Assembly (NCBI GenBank): GCA_015501595.1
Contig: JADNRX010001151.1
Span: forward strand, 1-13,521
Length of the DNA: 13,521 nt
From: Hymenopellis radicata
Taxonomy: Eukaryota > Basidiomycota > Agaricomycetes > Agaricales > Physalacriaceae
Reading direction: 5' to 3'
Position 1 is the stretch's first letter. Each line of letters begins with the position of its first letter. The translations under genes were made by a program, and so were the position numbers. The notes under the pieces were generated by a model. The model did no database searches. It was not told the origin of the DNA and saw only the letters and a program-made list of their open reading frames with translations. This document shows positions 9,400 to 13,521 of the stretch, one piece after another.

Positions 9400-12300
9400 C
9401 TAGGAAAGATCCGGTTTCGCCAACACCAGAACCTTCCGCACCTCCTCCGCGATCGCCTGCGCGAATCGAGGCGGTATCGCACTTGCCAATTGGGCGTATT
9501 GCTGCTCAAGTGAGCCCACAAACGTCCAATGATCCTAAAACAGCATCAACTCCTCGTCATATATGCACGCTTAACTATCAGAACTCACTGGGAAAGACAG
9601 GATCCGGGCAAGTTCCCGAACGGAGAGAAAGCGCCCCGGTTGCTCTATCAAACATTCAGAATAAACTTCAAACAGAGGTAGTATCGAGGCTACACACCTG
9701 GATGGCGACACCTAACACTTTGCGACGGGAGAACAAAGGTTTCTGTTGAGCCAGCGTGAGCAAACTTGATACCAACTGCCAAGTAGGATGCCTACCAGGA
9801 AGAGGCTTATCCCATTCAGCTATAGTCGTTGTCGAATCCCACGACGCAACATCAGGAACATAACAGTTTGTACAATGCCCCGAAAACGGTTGACGAGTAT
9901 CAACAAGATGGCTGAATCGCGTTCCAAAGCCCTGAGTTGACCGGCGACACGTAGGGTTAGCCCACGTCAAATCAGATATAACGTCTTTAAGCGCGAGGCG
10001 CGCGTCCTGTCTAGGCACGGGAAAGTCGGGAATGTTCCGACCAGGCGCGCTCGCCATAATCACCAGATACTCCCTATGCGCGGCGACTCCAAAGTCCACG
10101 GCATCGAGTATCCGCGACCTGAGACTGTAGCCCAATTTCATGGCATCGTATTCCATGTTACTCAGTTCCAGGCGCGTCATCTTCTGCTAAAGGAACTATC
10201 AGGATATCGAACGCGAAGAATCAAAACCGACATATGCTCACCGGTGACAAGGTACATATCTGTTGCGATGGATGTCAGTGGATGATGTGCTGTCTGAAGA
10301 AAACCGACTTACCGCATATGCAGGCCTGAACTCTTGTATCGAACGTACAAAGTGTGCCCTGACCTTTGACGGTGCGCTATCCGCATCGCCGTTAACAAAC
10401 AGCGCCCCAAGCGGGTATTCCAACATTGGTGTCTCGGACCAAGACCGTCCAAAGAAACTATCAACAGATTCATTATACACTGGTGTTTCACAGTTTATCT
10501 ATCAAAGATTAATCCTACAAGTCGAGGAGACGAGGTCAAAAAGGCTCACCTGGAAGACGTGTGACGTTCTCTCTTCACGTTCAACGCCAAACCTGAGATT
10601 GAAACCAGCTTCGCGGAAGCCGTGCGATGCGCCACCGATGCCGCATGATAAATCGCCAAATTCCAGAGAAGCCAATGGCACAGTGGGGACAGCAGAGCCA
10701 ACAACAGGAACAAACTCTAGCCCCACATCAGCGAAGACAACTTTCCATTTACAGAATCGCGCTCCGTCGACGTCAGCGAGCACGTCAACGTTCGACACGG
10801 GTACTGGATCAGAATGGACATCCAATATATCCGAAATACGAAACCTCGCCCTGTCCGCTAGCTCTCCACCAGGTTGAATAGCGTCGGTGGGCATTGTGGG
10901 GTGACAGACTTGAAGCAAACCGTTGGGAGGCGCGTTCCTATGAATGAGATCCCAGGAAACGTACTGAGAGATGGTGAAAACCTCGGTAATATCCTCATCT
11001 TCAGGATCATCCGGGATGCCGATAGTGTGAACGTATATGACGGATTGTATCTCGCGACCATCACTCCCTCGCAGAGTAACGGTGTAGTAGTTATCCGCCG
11101 CGAGTCTCTTCTTGTTGACAAATCGCGCTTTGAGAGGCACGTATGTTTTATCGTCGGTTAACTATAAACGGTGTTAGTTCTAGTCGCCTTTCAGGTAATC
11201 AACATACCGGAAGTGTTGGCTTGGCTACAAGGTCATCGTACGTCGGTGGAGCTACTTCCGGGATGTCCATCTGCTCCTCGACTTTGCACTCAGGCTCTCC
11301 GACGTCAACCGACATATTATTGTCAATCTGATTAGCGACCTGGTCATCGCCGTCATCGTCGTCCTGGTCAAAGTTCGCGGCCATCATGGCCAGAGAGTGC
11401 TCATTGTCGACATACTCCAGCTCCTCCTCGTCATTCCGGAGCGCCGGGGTCAAACTCACTCTATCGGCGGGCCACGACGCATGGTTCGGACTGACTAGGC
11501 CGTCGCACTGGCTCGACTTGGCGTAGATATCCACGACGACACCGGTGAGGTCGGTCTCTGAGACATCAGTGCTGAGTCCCTCAATTTTTTCATCTAACTT
11601 TGGTGTAGACACTTCCTTCCGAAGTACCTCCTCGTCCTTGACGCGTACGACCACAATCCACGCATCAGCGCCTTCGTCCGGATTGACCTCCCATGAGACG
11701 AGAACTTGATCTGGTTGATGGCGCACGACAGATATGGATTCCGAACGCGGAGGCGAAGGTGGCACAGAAAAGTGATAGGGCATGCTGTAAAGCGATCCCT
11801 GCTTTGCCGAACATATCTGCACCACGTACTTCCGTCCCAAAGGGATAATGTTGTCGTCTTTGAGATTGAAGGTGGTGTCCAAGCAGGTTCGAATGAGCGT
11901 AAACGGCTTCTCTGGACAAACATTGAGCGCACGTTACGACAAAATAACTGTTCATAAAACAAACCTAAACTCGAATCTTCCGGACCAGCTTCTGTTGAGG
12001 CCTCCATGGCAGCGCTACTCCCAGTGTCTGATAGATTGGCGAGAAGCGACGTTCGTGATTCGACGTCAGCGGTTATCGTGACTATGAACTTGAAGGCAGA
12101 GACTGTTGTACACCACGAGAGCTGCATTCCTCCCGCCTTATCCGAACCCCAAACTCTCGTTGGCTTGAGTGCTTGAAATCGTACATTTCGGGGTAAGGTC
12201 TGAAGAATGTTGCGACGGGTATATGGAATGTAAATCTTCCACTGCTGGGATACAGTGGTGTTCTCCTGTCCAAGAAGAGAGAGGATATGGAGGGCGGAGC

Positions 12301-13218
12301 ACTGGCAGATAAAGTCGGGTCCGACATCAGGAAATTTGTGCTCCTCCGAGAGCGCAGAGTAGTCTGCAGGAGGCAACACCTGTTCCGCATCATCCAAAGT
12401 GGCGCGATACCGCAGATAGGATGGACACTCGGACTGCTTCATGTGGACATACACATAGGAGAGCGTGCAGTCATTGATGAAGATGTTCCTACCTAACCCA
12501 GTATCCACTTCGATTCCCATGTTCGGTGGCGCAGCTTTGAAGCTGTAAGCGTCTCGGTAACACGCCATCTCCTTTTCCCTTCGCAAAAAGGCATCAATGA
12601 GATGCAGTGTAAAATGCACCTGTGGAAGAGGCCGCTTAGGAACCAAGGAGGCCCCGAGATTTCGAAATTGTTCCGTCCGAGCCTGTTCCGGGGTCTGAAT
12701 GAGGTGGTGCTTTGACAGAAGTGCGTAAAACTTCTGTGGAAGTCCGTAAGGCTTTTTCCGAAGGACCGTTTCTGTGATTCGGAGGTCCGACTGAGAATCG
12801 ATGCAATAGAAGAAGATATCTTGACCCTTCTGCTCTCGTAAATGCTTCCAGATCAATTTGAGCTCTCGGAGTTTCATCAACTTTTCGGCGTATATGACCT
12901 CAACGGATGTCCAATTCCCAAGGAGGAGCTCCAGATATAGATCCTTCGCCTTGACATCGGTGACAAAGAGACGAGCCCAAATTGGATAGCTAGCCTTGGC
13001 GATATCGTAGTCCGTATGAAATCCATCGCGATCACGAGACAGAGATACATTCTTCATGATGTTCACGCCATACTTGAGGCAATCGTACGACAGGACGTGT
13101 ATGCGTTTCACCTGTTGCGTTGATGTTAATTGCGAATGAGAAATGTAAATGAGAGACTGACATAGATCTCGTTGGCCAGACGGTTATCTAAGAGGACGGA
13201 GCCAAGTTCGGTCGTCAT
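9400..13218 (-). CDS. DNMT1-like cytosine-5 methyltransferase homologue, probably non-catalytic
   Basis: Nine exons: 13218-13162, 13111-11965, 11911-11208, 11161-10550, 10498-10313, 10259-10242, 10183-9698, 9642-9589, 9534-9400; introns 46-58 nt; 1132 residues, all phases agreeing. Residues 1 to about 325 are unrecognised. About 325-455 and 455-545 look like two fibronectin-III folds (QLSW and YVVQICSAKQG; VLVSW and VVVDIYAKSSQ). An acidic linker (DQDDDDGDDQ) follows, then an unknown block from 637. The methyltransferase domain starts near 802: GDLSCGIGGASHGFREAGF (motif I, cofactor site), VYNESVDSFF, GYSLRSRILDAVDFGVAAHRE (VIII), FLSVRELARILSFPD (IX), QYAQLASAIPP (X). Invariant residues are lost. 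Motif IV Pro-Cys-Gln reads Pro-Leu-Gly at 869-871, motif VI Glu-Asn-Val is absent in frame, QxRxR reads AHREY and Gly-Asn of motif X reads Ala-Ser. Family membership is secure; activity is unlikely. The true start may lie further upstream. Confidence 0.85.
10242..10259 (-). other. 18-nt microexon at the motif VI position of the methyltransferase homologue
   Basis: Bounded by an AACAG acceptor and a GTGAGC donor, both good, and keeping phase 0 on each side; it encodes ICTLSP. In active enzymes this position carries Glu-Asn-Val. In a different frame the same bases read MYLVTG, resembling the ENVTG consensus with Glu-Asn replaced, which suggests sequence descended from motif VI. Skipping it would also preserve the frame. 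Confidence 0.5.
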
Positions 13219-13498
13219 GCATGTAGCGGGAGGACGTAGAAAAAGAAATCGATCGATATGGACGTCTTGACGAGGGAAGCGTACAATGCGAACAAGAGAA
13301 CTCCGGGAACAAAGGGAATGTCGGCCTTGGTCTCTCGGACCTCGAGTGACGCTTCATCGTTGTAGGCAAAATCCCACTGGACAGTCCCCGTGATGTAGTG
13401 ACATTGGGATTCTCATCCAGACCCAGTTCAAGGTCGTCGTATTCCGGTCTCTTGATGGCATATTGATGCCCCTACCGACGCTTGCGCTGAGATGCCAT
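13219..13498 (-). pseudogene. Broken coding-like 5' extension of the methyltransferase homologue
   Basis: The frame of the chosen ATG (13218) stays open upstream and reads SLVRIVRFPRQDVHIDRF, so that ATG looks internal. Further upstream another frame gives HYITGTVQWDF and ADIPFVPG, then the first frame gives KRPEYDDLELGLDENPN, back to an ATG at 13498 (MASQRKRR). Joining these needs passage through a TAG at 13472-13474 and one missing base near each of 13400 and 13300. No normal-length intron with consistent phase solves this. It is either a decayed N-terminus, with translation now starting at 13218, or a patch of sequence errors near the window edge. Confidence 0.5.
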
Positions 13499-13521
13499 GC
13501 AAAAAGATCATCGAGGGTACT

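Noticed and set aside
10263..10877. 204-codon plus-strand open frame
   Set aside because: It lies opposite the methyltransferase exons and has a low-complexity Ser/Thr/Pro composition. The minus-strand reading has family motifs and spliced continuity.
11594..11964. C-terminal tail if the long 505-codon frame is read through
   Set aside because: This reads through a normal 53-nt intron (11912-11964). Splicing restores an FN3-like continuation (EKPFTLIRTCLDTTF), so the unspliced tail is an artefact.
1..13521. tRNA genes, CRISPR arrays, transposon terminal repeats, bacterial-type defence modules
   Set aside because: None was seen by reading both strands. The exon structure shows a eukaryotic nuclear region, where CRISPR and operon-type systems are not expected.

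Overview
This looks like nuclear DNA from a filamentous fungus, most likely a mushroom-forming basidiomycete (Agaricomycetes). Genes are split by many very short introns (46-61 nt, nearly all GT..AG). One gene has 14 exons, some of only 20-25 nt. The protein families present (tail-anchored class 3 aldehyde dehydrogenase, DNMT1-like methyltransferase, fungal retinol-dehydrogenase-like SDR) fit such a genome. No tRNA, rRNA, CRISPR array or recognisable transposon was seen. The species cannot be named from the sequence.

Left part (1-6700), accessory in character. A long non-coding stretch with diverged local repeats (about 350-1150) is followed by orphan gene A (+, 1244-1926, three exons). Next come two decayed minus-strand copies of a short-chain dehydrogenase: a fragment (about 2597-2963) and a nearly full-length five-exon copy with three frameshifts (3292-4591). 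A 1.6-kb gene-poor stretch with small inverted repeats leads to orphan gene B (+, 6205-6675), a paralogue of A. Each orphan gene therefore has one SDR copy near it, which suggests that an orphan/SDR pair was duplicated locally and then decayed.

Right part (6942-13521), two large minus-strand genes in tandem. The first is an intact fatty-aldehyde dehydrogenase of the FALDH/Hfd1 type (14 exons, 517 residues, C-terminal membrane anchor). Its promoter lies in a 237-bp gap behind a nine-exon gene whose C-terminal third is a DNMT1-like cytosine-5 methyltransferase domain. That model stays open for 1132 codons. However, catalytic motif IV Pro-Cys-Gln reads Pro-Leu-Gly, the motif VI Glu-Asn-Val is not found in the reading frame, and the invariant residues of motifs VIII and X are also changed. 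It looks like a non-catalytic member of the family (a pseudoenzyme), carrying a large unrecognised N-terminal region and two fibronectin-III-like stretches. Coding-like sequence continues upstream of its first usable ATG, but there it is broken by one stop and two frameshifts.

I see no operon-like or defence-type system here. The most interesting items are the degenerate methyltransferase and the duplicated orphan/SDR pair. All gene models are hand-spliced from sequence and need transcript support.
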